DNA from: Arenicola marina | Taxonomy: Eukaryota > Annelida > Polychaeta > Arenicolidae | DNA: 64,000 nucleotides | Reading direction: 5' to 3' | Assembly (NCBI GenBank): GCA_964019135.1 | Contig: OZ025257.1 | Coordinates: 27,016,352 to 27,080,351 of the forward strand | Shown here: in pieces, positions 35,333-44,332 of the stretch | How the letters are laid out: every line of letters starts with the position of its first letter | How positions within the stretch are numbered: the stretch's first letter is position 1 | The notes under the pieces: model-generated | Seen by the model: only the letters and a program-made list of their open reading frames with translations | Told to the model about the DNA's origin: nothing | Database searches by the model: none | Position numbers and translations under genes: made by a program

Positions 35333-35592
35333 CCCTCGGGGGAGGGGTGCACTGTTATACAAATTTGGGGGGGGTGGGGGGGTCGCGGGTGCCATGATGC
35401 CTTTGAAAGCGGATATTTATGATGAAAATGAGGCCTTTATAGAGCGCATATTTAATAACTTGCGACCGGAGTGGGGGGGGGGGGGCTCGAGTGGCCCCGG
35501 ATTATGGCCGTGAAAAGGGGGGCTTTACCGCGGAACCCCCGAAAACCAACAATGTATTAAATACCCCCCCCCCCCACCTCCGGGCCTAACAC
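35333..35592. repeat. G-run and C-run rich segment
   Basis: Runs of 8-13 G (about 35368-35387 and 35472-35485) and of 13-14 C (near 35566-35578) flank ordinary sequence. No gene recognised. Confidence 0.6.
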
Positions 35593-35777
35593 CCCGCTAA
35601 CTCGCGATATTGTTCTATTGGTTCACTTCAGTATCAAAATTTCGTAATTACATTTGACGTTATTATCATATAAATGCATTCGAAAACCAGTGCGGACCAT
35701 ACTTACAAGCTTACATAATAATAGCTGTACATGTGTACGGACCTCAGTCGTGGTTTCGTCTCACTGGAATGTGTCTG

Positions 35778-35950
35778 TCCGTCTCCTCTGATGAACTTGT
35801 GAAGTTTGAATCTTGCCGCCAAATTGCAGGTGCAGCCTACCAACATCCGGGTGTTACTGGTTGTATTCATCAAGTTTGTCTCGGAGGGTTGAACAGCTCC
35901 GGCTTTTGGCGGGAAATTATATTTCAGCTCTGTGCCATTGGTTTGGAATA
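35778..35950 (+). repeat. Dispersed repeat F, copy 1
   Basis: About 170 bp match the reverse complement of 42762-42932. Shared landmarks are GTGCAGC.TACCAACATCCG, GGGTGTTACTGGTTGTATTC, TCTCGGAGGGTTGAACAGCT and TTTTGGCGGGAAA. Both copies are open in the same frame (GAAYQHPGVTGC, QVCLGGLNSS, FWRE) with no indel in the core. The opposite strand is also open, and the 176-codon minus frame 36233-35703 runs through it. Whether either frame was ever coding is unclear. Confidence 0.85.
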
Positions 35951-36787
35951 GCTTACGTGTTATTCGCGCTATACATTTACTAAATAATCCTAACATGGTA
36001 TTGTTTTGACCGTCATGCAGCGTGACACGCACTGCTCTGTATACGTGGATGAACTCGCCCCAGGCGTGTTGTGGGTCTACCAGCGTCATCAAGGGTGAGT
36101 TCGGATATGCGATCGGAGTAATCGGCGCGGATATTGGAGCATGCGGACTCACTCTTTCCGCTAATAGGCGGATCAATATTAACCGAACGCAGAATCCGCG
36201 GTCAGCGTGAATGTGGCACTTGCTAGACTGCACAAATTATGAAGATCGTTAAATAGCGCCATAAAATTAATCAACGGATACGTATTGTGTTCATTATCTT
36301 ATTCTCGTTGTTATAATATTATTTACAGATTTTTTTGCAGGTCACAATACTACTATATATATATTAAATGTATTGTTCGGCCTGGACGCCATGTTGGAAA
36401 TTCTCGTGATCCTCCTCTGGGTGGGGAGCAAGGTCTGGGAGTAAAATGTACCACGTGACCGCCCTATCGGACCACAATCTCCGCGTTCGGTTATGCACTC
36501 CGCGGAGTCAGACTACTCCGCTCGCATACCCGAACTCCCCACAAAATAGCTGGCGATTGGCTCAGTGTGAGACAAGAAACTCGCCATAGGCAAGACTGGT
36601 AAGAGCAATTAATTTCAACTGTACCGGGGTCCGCCGCCCAAGCGACTGCTCATGAGTAGTTGTTCAATCGTTGCTCACTTCAGCATGCATGTTTGTTGGT
36701 TGTAGTCTTTATATCTATTGTGGCATTGCCTCCATAAAAACGTGTTTTGCTATGTGCACCAGGTCAGTCTCGGTCGTTTTACCATGA
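35951..36787. other. Unassigned sequence
   Basis: No gene recognised. It contains ACTCCGCGGAGTC and related GACTCCGCG words (36490-36530) that also occur at 41941-42052. Confidence 0.45.
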
Positions 36788-37318
36788 TTAAAGTGTTCGT
36801 GCCACGCCGAAACAACTTTAGCTCATATTAATCTTCTGTGTGTCCGCGCTTATATTATCGAGCTGTAACGCCCCAAATAGAAGAAGGGCCCCCTTTTTCC
36901 ACTTGTTTTCGCACTTACCAATTTAACTTCTGCGAGAGAGGAAAGTGACGTCAAAGGGGAATACAAACGCACGTGCTTATATATTGAGACTCAGATTCTG
37001 TCTGCTCATTGGCTTGAACTCAACGAAACGCACTCAACCATGAAAACAATACACGCCCTCGACCACAGATGTCTACGCACTGCATCAAAGCTCACCTGTC
37101 AATCTTGTGACATCATTGGGGGATTTTCAAATAACGCTCACATGCAATGCTCCTAGAAATGAACCCGCCGGACCTCACTTTTGCTACTTTAACGAACCCG
37201 TTTATAGTGATATCGTGGAATAAAAACTGTAAACCCATTAAAACAAATTGTTATTTGTTTATCTTCCCTAAACCAAGTTAACTCTGAGCAAGACAAAATC
37301 GTGGCACGAACACTTTAA
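36788..37318. mobile_element. TTAA-flanked MITE with 15-bp inverted repeats
   Basis: TTAAAGTGTTCGTGCCACG at 36788-36806 is the exact reverse complement of 37300-37318. If TTAA is the duplicated target, the element is 523 bp with AGTGTTCGTGCCACG ends. TTAA duplications are typical of piggyBac and Kolobok transposons. The interior has no transposase frame. Confidence 0.78.
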
Positions 37319-37854
37319 GCGGACCATTGTAAGGTAGTAAGCACACTCGACCGGCTGTGGTATCACTAGACCGGATAAGGGTATGCAGAGTGAAGATCAC
37401 CCCCCCCCCACTCTCCCCTCCTCATAAATACGCAAATACGCAACAAAAAGGATTGATCCAATCCTTGCACCATGAAGGTGGTAGAGTGTACTTTGGAATA
37501 ACAGCACCTGGGTGCGCACTAGCTGTTCGCCACAACACCAATGGCGAAATCCAACTGTATGTGGCGCAAGATTAGCCCATGTGTGTCGCCACAGTGCGCC
37601 CCCCCCCCCACCCCCTTCCCACATTCCGGTAATTACCTTTAAGTTTTGGCGCCTTTAGAGGCTTGCCCCTTTTCACAAAGTGCCGTATTTCTTTCCATGC
37701 CCTCTCAATGATTGCTTACTGCCAACTCCAGCCAGTCCAACTTAATTTATTGCGTTCATGTGTACTTACCCGTGTGCGTCTGTTGGGGGCATACTAGGAG
37801 GACCTTCTATGACGGCCCGTCAAAAAGCATGAATTGCGTCGTGTTCCAAGTTTC
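37319..37854. other. Unassigned sequence with poly-C runs
   Basis: Poly-C runs at about 37400-37410 and 37601-37612 flank about 190 bp of ordinary sequence. No gene recognised. Confidence 0.45.
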
Positions 37855-38445
37855 AATTGTTCAAATATGGATCAGAAATGTCAAATCTGGATCATGAGGT
37901 CATGTCTGGGCGTGAGCGTTCAATCTAGATCGGAGGGGTCAAATCAGGTTTTGATGTGTTAATCCGGATCTTATGGATAAAATCGGGATAACACAGGTCA
38001 AATCCGGATCCTAGGAGTAAATTCGGGATCCTAAGGGTCAATCCGGATTCTAGGGGCAAATCCGGATCCTAGTGGTCAATTTGGATCCCAGGGGGGAAAT
38101 CGTGATCTAAAGGATCAATCCGGATCTTAATGGTCAATCCGGATCATAGGGGTCAAATCGGGATCTGAAGGATCCATCCGGATCTTAGGGGTCAAAGTAG
38201 GATACTAGGGATCGAATCCGGATTCTAGGGGTCCAATCCGGATGCGAGAGACAAAACCAGGATCTGATGGATCGATCTGGATTCTGAGGGTAAAATCCGG
38301 ATTATAAGGTTAAAATCCGGATTATAAGGGTAAAATCCGGATTGTAAGGGTCAAATCCGGATTATAAGGGTAAAATCCGGATTATAAGGGTAAAATCCGG
38401 ATTATAAGGGTAAAATCCGGATTCCAAGGGTAAAATTTCAGAGAG
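37855..38445 (+). repeat. GGGTCAAATCTGGATCT minisatellite, locus 3 (plus orientation)
   Basis: About 30 units of 18-21 bp with consensus AGGGGTCAAATCCGGATCCT. It is degenerate at the left. On the right (38285-38440) it becomes a nearly uniform 20-bp run (ATTATAAGGGTAAAATCCGG). It is the same family as 7171-7326 and, inverted, 9250-10735. Confidence 0.93.
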
Positions 38446-38590
38446 CTACTGTTTCTTCGAGACTATTCTTACAAAGACAGCCGGAAAAAGGATATTGGCT
38501 CACATTTTTCCGGATACCGAAATCGAGTAAATTTAGAGGTGGGATACCCATATGCGGTGGAGTATGTACCAATGTTAGTGGTATCATGGG

Positions 38591-38671
38591 TTTAGTTTGG
38601 ACGCTAGCGAATAATCATACTTTAACATGGTCAATCCCGTTATAAAGCCTCGATACGCCAAATCACTGAGA
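38591..38671 (-). mobile_element. Element E, short fragment (copy 3)
   Basis: The minus strand reads ATTTGGCGTATCGAGGC, CCATGTTAA.GT.TGATTATT and CGCTAGCGTCCAAACTA, matching 34279-34350 inside element E. No further E sequence is present on either side. Confidence 0.8.
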
Positions 38672-38881
38672 GCGCGGCGACGTTTTCTTTCCTGGTTTCT
38701 TATATATAGGCCTATTGCGTCATTCTTTAAAAGGTGATTAAGCTGTATTTTCCCAGTATCCCGCCGTAACAGCGCGTCTCTAAATAAGTGTTCTGTTGTC
38801 GTTGGGTAGGCCAACAGATTCTATATCTTCTTTATATAAGCGTCTTGTTTGGGAGGAGTGAAATTTTAATGTCCCGTATCC

Positions 38882-39092
38882 TGGGGCCGTATTCATAATC
38901 GCCACTTAGGCTACGCCAATGGACTTCGCGCTAAGTGGAAGATTTGTCGAGCGATTATCGGGTTCAAAATACATATGTAGTCACCCAAGAAGTGGACTTT
39001 CTGAATTAAGAAAGTACTAAAATTATATTCAAGAAAAAATGCAATTATCGTGCGTAACTTACGAGGGGATTATGAATACGCCCCCTGGGCCA
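38882..39092 (+). mobile_element. GTATTCATAATC-ended MITE, copy 1
   Basis: Left end CTGGGGCCGTATTCATAATC, right end GGGGATTATGAATACGCCCC, inverted and imperfect over about 20 bp. The interior (GCCACTTAGGCTAC, TTGTCGAGCGATTATCGGG, TTCAAAATACATA.GTAGTC, AAGAAGTGGA) is shared with 58121-58370. It has no coding capacity. Confidence 0.85.
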
Positions 39093-39687
39093 TTGGTATG
39101 CTATTATCGTCTGTGTTAATGTCAATCGTGTCAAGGGAACCATCGCTATGCGTGCAAGGTGTGAAGAGATGTTGAGTAATTATGGATGTAATGAGAGAGG
39201 TTGCGTATATTCTGTCAATTCATGGTTTGACGTTATATCTATTGCTGAAGTAGGTGAACTGTTTTGGATTTAGGGTATGTATACGTATGTCTAAGGATGT
39301 CCGTTAAGTGGCGTTCGGTATAAATGTTATTTAGTTAAGTTCTCCCAGAAAGGTATCCCGTTCAGTCCCCATACCCAACTTTATCCAAATTAAGTATTTT
39401 ATTCAGTCATGTGATAAGTCAATAATCCGGACCGGATTGTTCAGTGGTGAGTTGTTATTGAGATATAAAGAATAAACAGCGACCTATGGGAATGTTAGGG
39501 GCGTATAGTACAGATATAGGAGATTAATACACAAAGTGTGTAACACGACTGTCCAGAGGTCTACATCTAAGCTAGCGTGCAGTTACCATGAAAAAAGAGC
39601 ATTCTCACTCGCTCACAAAAAAGGGGGGCAGGATGGGCGGCAGAAGTGAGGCAGACCCCCCCAGGATCTCCCCCATCGGTCGAGACA
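39093..39687. other. Unassigned sequence
   Basis: No gene or repeat family recognised. Confidence 0.45.
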
Positions 39688-39773
39688 GCGAGGTGCCTGG
39701 CGGTGGTTTGGGCTTGGTGTCTGGCGAGGTGCCTGGCGGTGGTTTGGGCTTGGGGTCTGGCGAGGTGCCTGGA
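39688..39773 (+). repeat. 36-bp minisatellite, 2.4 units
   Basis: Units starting GCGAGGTGCCTGGCGGTGG begin at 39688 and 39724, with a partial third at 39760. The overlapping ORFs on both strands reflect the 36-bp period. Confidence 0.88.
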
Positions 39774-40465
39774 GGGAAGGGATAGAACTAACGTCGTATA
39801 CTTTAACACGTGTCACGGAAATCAGGGGTCGTGTTCACTCGTTGTTAAAACGACGATGGCCCCAAGTTGTCCCAACCAAATAAATTAATTTAACGTTGCA
39901 GCACCGTACAATTACACATGTATAATTTATTTTTAATGTATTTACTGCTGTGGGCCACCGAACAGGACATACAACAGGCTAGCTGCAGATCAACCGGTGG
40001 TGGGTTCGCGTGCTGGTAGCTACATCTGCATGGGCATGTTTCATCCATGCGGCACTTTGGTAATTCCTAATAAATTCCTGGTTAATTGGTTATTACACCA
40101 TTATTCTTGTTGCTCAATGTTGTGATCCAATCAACATTCATATCCCTGTGTAGCAAACCATTCCTACTGGCCTCCGGCCTGACCATGTCACATCAATGGT
40201 GAGAACGTCCCGCAAAACTGACACGGTTAGGTGTCAGGTTGAAATTCGTGTCGGTCCTTGGGCCTTTTTTCACGCGTGAAGTTTACTCAAATTAAGCCAC
40301 GTGACTGAGCTTAATTCAAGTGACCACACTGACCACCAAGTGCCACACTAGCTGTTCGAGCTTTGTCACTGTTAGATGACCACTCCTCACAAGCACACTC
40401 CGACGAGTCGTAATCACGAATTAACCCTATTAACCCTTAATAGCAATCTTGCACCCGTAACACCG
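39774..40465. other. Unassigned sequence
   Basis: No gene recognised. A B-box-like GGTGGGTTCGCGTGC near 40000 lacks a partner A box. Confidence 0.4.
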
Positions 40466-40735
40466 TAACGCTCATAGCTCTCTGGATAATGCATGGATGT
40501 TTCACCAAATAACGTATATTTATCAGACACTGTCTTCCTCTAACGATTACACTACACTGTAGACCCCCACCTAGCCATATATCCCCTTATGTCACTACAG
40601 CGGATGGCGGCTCCGGCTCTGACGAGTGGCTCCGACCTGACCACATTTCACATTGCTCATAGCTGTCTGGATAATGCATGCATTTTCACCAAATAACGTA
40701 TCTGCATCAAACATCAGACACTGTCTTCCTCTGTC
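40466..40735 (+). repeat. Local direct repeat of about 80 bp
   Basis: GCTCATAGCT.TCTGGATAATGCATG, TTTCACCAAATAACGTAT and CAGACACTGTCTTCCTCT occur at 40471-40545 and again at 40655-40733, separated by about 110 bp of different sequence. Confidence 0.85.
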
Positions 40736-40979
40736 CTGTTAGGCCTCCATGTAGTCGCATTCTTAGAAGGCTAATACAACTCTACGCGTTTTGACAGTTT
40801 TGTCTTTGTACTGTCTTCGGTACGTGCATGCATTTAATATCCGGCATTTACATAACTCCGCATAACAAGTAGTGCACAGTATATTCCTGTAGTTCAGATT
40901 GCTAATAATTGCGTGTAATTACAATTATAATTGAACTTCACAAAAATATAAACGAATAATACTTAGAATAGAATAAATT

Positions 40980-41435
40980 CTACTTTTGAGTAAATTTGGG
41001 GTCTGGCCCCGGCTGCAGTACAAACTTTTTAAGGTGCTCACTGATCATTGGCAGAGGAAACGTAAGCGTGGGTCTCGTGGTAAACGAAATGCCGTGAAAT
41101 CCACAATAAACCGATCCAGGCTGCCAATCATTTACTGACGTCACTGTTGCTCTTAGATTACACACCAATTGAAACCATCCCCATGATAAATAATAGAAAA
41201 AACCCACATTTTCAACCCCACGCCAGAGGTAAATCGGTACCCATGTTTGACTATGTGGGCCATGGAAAATTATAGAGCAAGTATCCAACGTTATTTTAAA
41301 AACTAGCAGAACATAGGTTGACTGAAAACCCTGCGAATCAGCATGTGCTGAGGTCGAACCAACCATGCACCCATAACACCCGCATGCATGATTAAATACG
41401 TAACAGATTAATTGAACAGGCATTATCCTGACCAT
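40980..41435 (-). other. Unassigned 151-codon open frame
   Basis: This is one of the longest frames outside tandem arrays. It starts at ATG 41435 and ends at 40980. I recognise no domain, signal peptide or motif. The phrase CCTGGATCGGTTTATT inside it also occurs at 41695-41710, so part of it may be repeat-derived. It may well be a chance ORF. Confidence 0.15.
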
Positions 41436-41576
41436 AATTTAGGAACTACTTGACGGCATATACTTTTCTACGCACGACCTATTGATGTGTAACCTTAATC
41501 ATGTGCTGAAAAAAGCCTTTCCACGTGCGTCATGTCGGACAAACAAGTCGGACAAACAAAGCAGCAGGACACTTTC

Positions 41577-41860
41577 GTGCCAGTTTCAGAGATGAGTACT
41601 TCTCACTTGTACGTACCATCAGCTATGATTGTCAATTTCATACTCGCGATTAAGGAAAAAGGACTCAAGCGTGGGCGGGGCTTAGTGTTGGAGCCTGGAT
41701 CGGTTTATTTTCAATTAAATAAAAAGAAAGTATCCACCCGGAAGGATCAATAGACGGATCCAGGCTCCGACACAAAGCCCCGCCCACGTTTGAGTCCGTT
41801 TTCCTTACTCGTGAGTATGAAATATTGAGAAGTACTTATCTCTGAAACTGACAATAAAGC
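41577..41860. mobile_element. Foldback element with ~115-bp arms
   Basis: The left arm (about 41577-41710) contains CAGTTTCAGAGATGAGTACT, TTTCATACTCGCGA.TAAGG, CTCAAGCGTGGGCGGGGCTT and GGAGCCTGGATC. The right arm (about 41752-41858) contains the reverse complements of all of these in inverse order. The loop is about 40 bp. Arms differ by scattered substitutions and one ~20-bp insertion on the left. No protein is encoded. Confidence 0.88.
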
Positions 41861-41940
41861 GGCAGAAATTGTCCCTATGGGCCACAGTACATGTGCCATC
41901 ACGTGCCATGTGGAATTGTGTCACGGTTTTGCGGCTTGAC

Positions 41941-42052
41941 GACTCCGCGCTGAAATTCAGCCAACTCCGGGCTGAAATTAAGTCGACTCCGCGCTGAAAT
42001 AAACTCGACTCCGCGCTAAAATTGGTTCTCACGCGGCTCCGCGCTGAATTTT
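41941..42052 (+). repeat. GACTCCGCGCTGAAAT short repeat
   Basis: About five degenerate units of 26-29 bp with GACTCCGCGCTGAAAT. Another copy of the phrase lies at about 42588-42603. Confidence 0.8.
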
Positions 42053-42079
42053 CTAGTCCGCGAAGAAATGGGGCAAACC

Positions 42080-42330
42080 ATTGTTTCAGCTTAGCTCACG
42101 TATGACTCAAATCTACCATTTGCTACAATAAGACATCTCGTGAGCTTTGAAGGAGGAAGATGGACCGGCTTCATTCAGCTATGTTATTGTTTTTGGAAGC
42201 GAGAGTTGCAATGTACCTTTTAAAAGGACTCACATTTACGCATCCGGGAAAAGGTGAGGCTCACAGTGCTGTAAGTCAGAGAATACCCGTGTAACAGTTC
42301 ATTCTTGAAAAGATATGTACTCGGCCTGTG
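42080..42330 (+). repeat. Dispersed repeat B, copy 2
   Basis: Matches 13515-13735 in order and orientation, ending with GAATACCCGTGTAACAGTTCA and TTCTTGAAAAG. It lacks the right hairpin arm present at 13732-13762. Confidence 0.75.
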
Positions 42331-42761
42331 CCTCGTGGCCATTCTCCCTACCAGAATGCCCCATTTTCCGCCGCAAAGTCAATGCCATCTGAGGTGTAGA
42401 TCGGCCACCCCCCCCCCCCCCGCCCCCCGATTGTGAAGAATTTTGTGGGATCACACGCGGTCATTTCCCCCCGCCCGCCCCGAGCTTTATCATGTGTATT
42501 GAGAATGCAGGTGAGCAGGTTTTTGAGGAGACCGTGATGCACTATAACACTAGCCACAACGAAGATTTTTAGTGCCGAAATGAGGTCGACTCCGCGCTGA
42601 AATTTAGGGTGCACTTTCAGCTATTCCATGACTTGCTTTTCTCAAGCAAACTACATGAATGGAACAAAATGAATCACTGATATCTTCAAATATTTAGACG
42701 AAATATGTGCAAATACACCAAAAAAAATCCATTTTGACTTGCTATGCGGTTTGCACAAAGC
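42331..42761. other. Unassigned sequence with a poly-C tract
   Basis: A C-rich run lies at 42408-42428. No gene recognised. Confidence 0.4.
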
Positions 42762-42932
42762 AACACCTCAATTGCCGAGAGCTGAGCAATACTTTCCCGC
42801 CAAAAGTCGGAGCTGTTCAACCCTCCGAGACAAACTTGTGGAATACAACCAGTAACACCCGGATGTTGGTAAGCTGCACCTGCACTTTGACGGCAAAATG
42901 CAAAGCACACAAGTGCGTCGACGAAGGCGGAC
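42762..42932 (-). repeat. Dispersed repeat F, copy 2
   Basis: Reverse complement of the repeat at 35778-35950. Its 5' border (minus strand) abuts the AACC-rich tail of the SINE at 42933-43160. Confidence 0.85.
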
Positions 42933-43160
42933 GGTTTGTTGGTTGGTTATTCAGGACGCTTTAACCACTTTTGGTCATATCGCGTCAATGGGAGCATGAA
43001 AAGAGTGGAACCATGCTGCCGGGGGTAACCCCCTACTCTTTACGAAGAAGGAGATGAGGGATCTTTATGCTGCGACCACACAGACATGGCCACAGCAGGG
43101 CTCGAACCACCGATCCACGTGCCGTTATGCTCTAACAAATTGAGCTACCAGGCCGGCCCC
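42933..43160 (-). mobile_element. tRNA-derived SINE, family 2, apparently complete
   Basis: On the minus strand the head GGCCTGGTAGCTCAATTTG contains the A box (TAGCTCAATTTGTTAGAGC) and GGTGGTTCGAGCCCTG the B box (43100-43112). The body follows. The 3' end reads CCATTGACGCGATATGACC, AAAAGTGGTTAAAGCGTCC, TGAATAACCAACCAACAAACC. The length of about 228 bp and the AACC tail fit a tRNA-type SINE. A second 3' end of the same family lies at 44273-44332. Confidence 0.9.
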
Positions 43161-43251
43161 GCGAAGGCCGACGGACAGAGACGGTACGCCGAGTGAGGTC
43201 AGTGCAAATCTACAGCTATTCTTACGTTTTTCATGGTTCGCACTGTTTTGT

Positions 43252-43280
43252 ATATACATACATACATACATACATACATC
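43252..43280 (-). repeat. (TACA)n microsatellite at a LINE 3' end
   Basis: On the minus strand this is an ATGT repeat directly after the LINE end GACGGTTGAAGAGG. Many non-LTR elements end in such a short tandem repeat. Confidence 0.85.
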
Positions 43281-43506
43281 CTCTTCAACCGTCGTAGGAC
43301 CGTACGGCCTCTTGGTTGATTTTCATCGTTTCTTCACTTAATTCAAACTCAAATTTGGTAGTGCGCATAGCTGCGAAGTCGTCCGGGGCGGTTTTATACA
43401 TATACTGTTTCCAGCACCTGTCAATCCTATTTTTGAAGGTGTTTAGGGATAGTGCCATGACAACCTCGTCTGGAAGATATATGAAAGTATATGATAATAA
43501 CGTCAA
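43281..43506 (-). mobile_element. Jockey/CR1-like LINE, C-terminal end of the reverse transcriptase ORF
   Basis: The minus frame from 43506 reads LPDEVVMALSLN, then TFKNRIDRCWK, and stops at 43285. The pattern LP..VV....LN.FK.R.D..W is the usual C-terminus of Jockey/CR1/RTE-like reverse transcriptases, including many in marine invertebrates. Upstream protein sequence is lost, so this is a 5'-truncated copy. The microsatellite tail follows at once. Confidence 0.75.
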
Positions 43507-43896
43507 AATTGTAAAATATTCACGAATTCTTGATGCTAACGCAGCGATTCTGCGTCCTGCGTCATTTGTCGCACACCAATTTCAAATGACGCATTTCATT
43601 GAGCTGTGAGGGAACATGGAGACTCATTGTAAATATATAGTAAGCAGACTCGGCAATATTTCATTTAAATTAATGTCCCATTATTTTTCGGATGTTCCAT
43701 AATTTTAAGTAGCCCCGAGGGACCCAGGAGTCACAGGCTCCTCCCTAGGGTCCCGAAGCAGCCCATTGACGCTGCCGCCAAAATCAAACAGATCATGCGT
43801 ATATCTTAACATTTCCTTATTCTATGCAACTTAATCTATTACTTAACCTTTTAGGCGACCTCTTTACTCATATTATAAAGGTATCCGAGGCGATTT
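43507..43896. other. Unassigned sequence
   Basis: No gene or repeat family recognised. Confidence 0.45.
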
Positions 43897-44272
43897 AGTC
43901 CGCGGCTTCAACTTTCACGCTGTGCGCAATGATAAACAAATATGGCGGTTAGCTCATGTGCGAATGTACTTGAAGTGGCGCCATCTGGCGGTGAATGTTA
44001 GCGCCATATATTGCGCATACGCGCCTCGGTGCTCATTCCCTCTGAATGCTCATTCGATACGGCATGGTGAGCAAACATAAACACGCTTGAAAATAACACC
44101 AAAAATACCGATTGTTTCACAACATAAGAAAGGAATGAGCACCGAGGCGTATATGCGCAATATAGCGCTAACATTCACCGCCAGATGGCGCCACTTCAAG
44201 TACATTCGCACATGAGCTAACCGCCATATTTGTTTATCATTGCGCACAGCGTGAAAGTTGAAGCCGCGGACT
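43897..44272. mobile_element. Large palindrome / foldback element with ~140-bp arms
   Basis: The left arm 43897-44039 (AGTCCGCGGCTTCAACTTTC ... CGCCTCGGTGCTCATTCC) and right arm 44132-44272 are reverse complements with only a few differences (e.g. one small indel near CATATATTGCGC). The loop is about 92 bp. Arms contain GCCATCTGGCGGTGAATG. No protein is encoded, and no clear target duplication was found. The high arm identity suggests a young element or gene conversion between arms. Confidence 0.92.
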
Positions 44273-44332
44273 CCTATTGACGCGATATGACCAAAAGTGG
44301 TTAAAGCGTCCTGAATAAGCAACCAACCAACC
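44273..44332 (+). mobile_element. SINE family 2, 3' end only
   Basis: TATTGACGCGATATGACC, AAAAGTGGTTAAAGCGTCC and TGAATAAGCAACCAACCAACC match the 3' end of the SINE at 42933-43160. The copy is 5' truncated against the palindrome. The AACC tail runs straight into the 16-bp array. Confidence 0.9.

Noticed and set aside
43085..43160. A tRNA gene on the minus strand
   Set aside because: It is the tRNA-like head of SINE family 2, whose 3' end recurs at 44273-44332.
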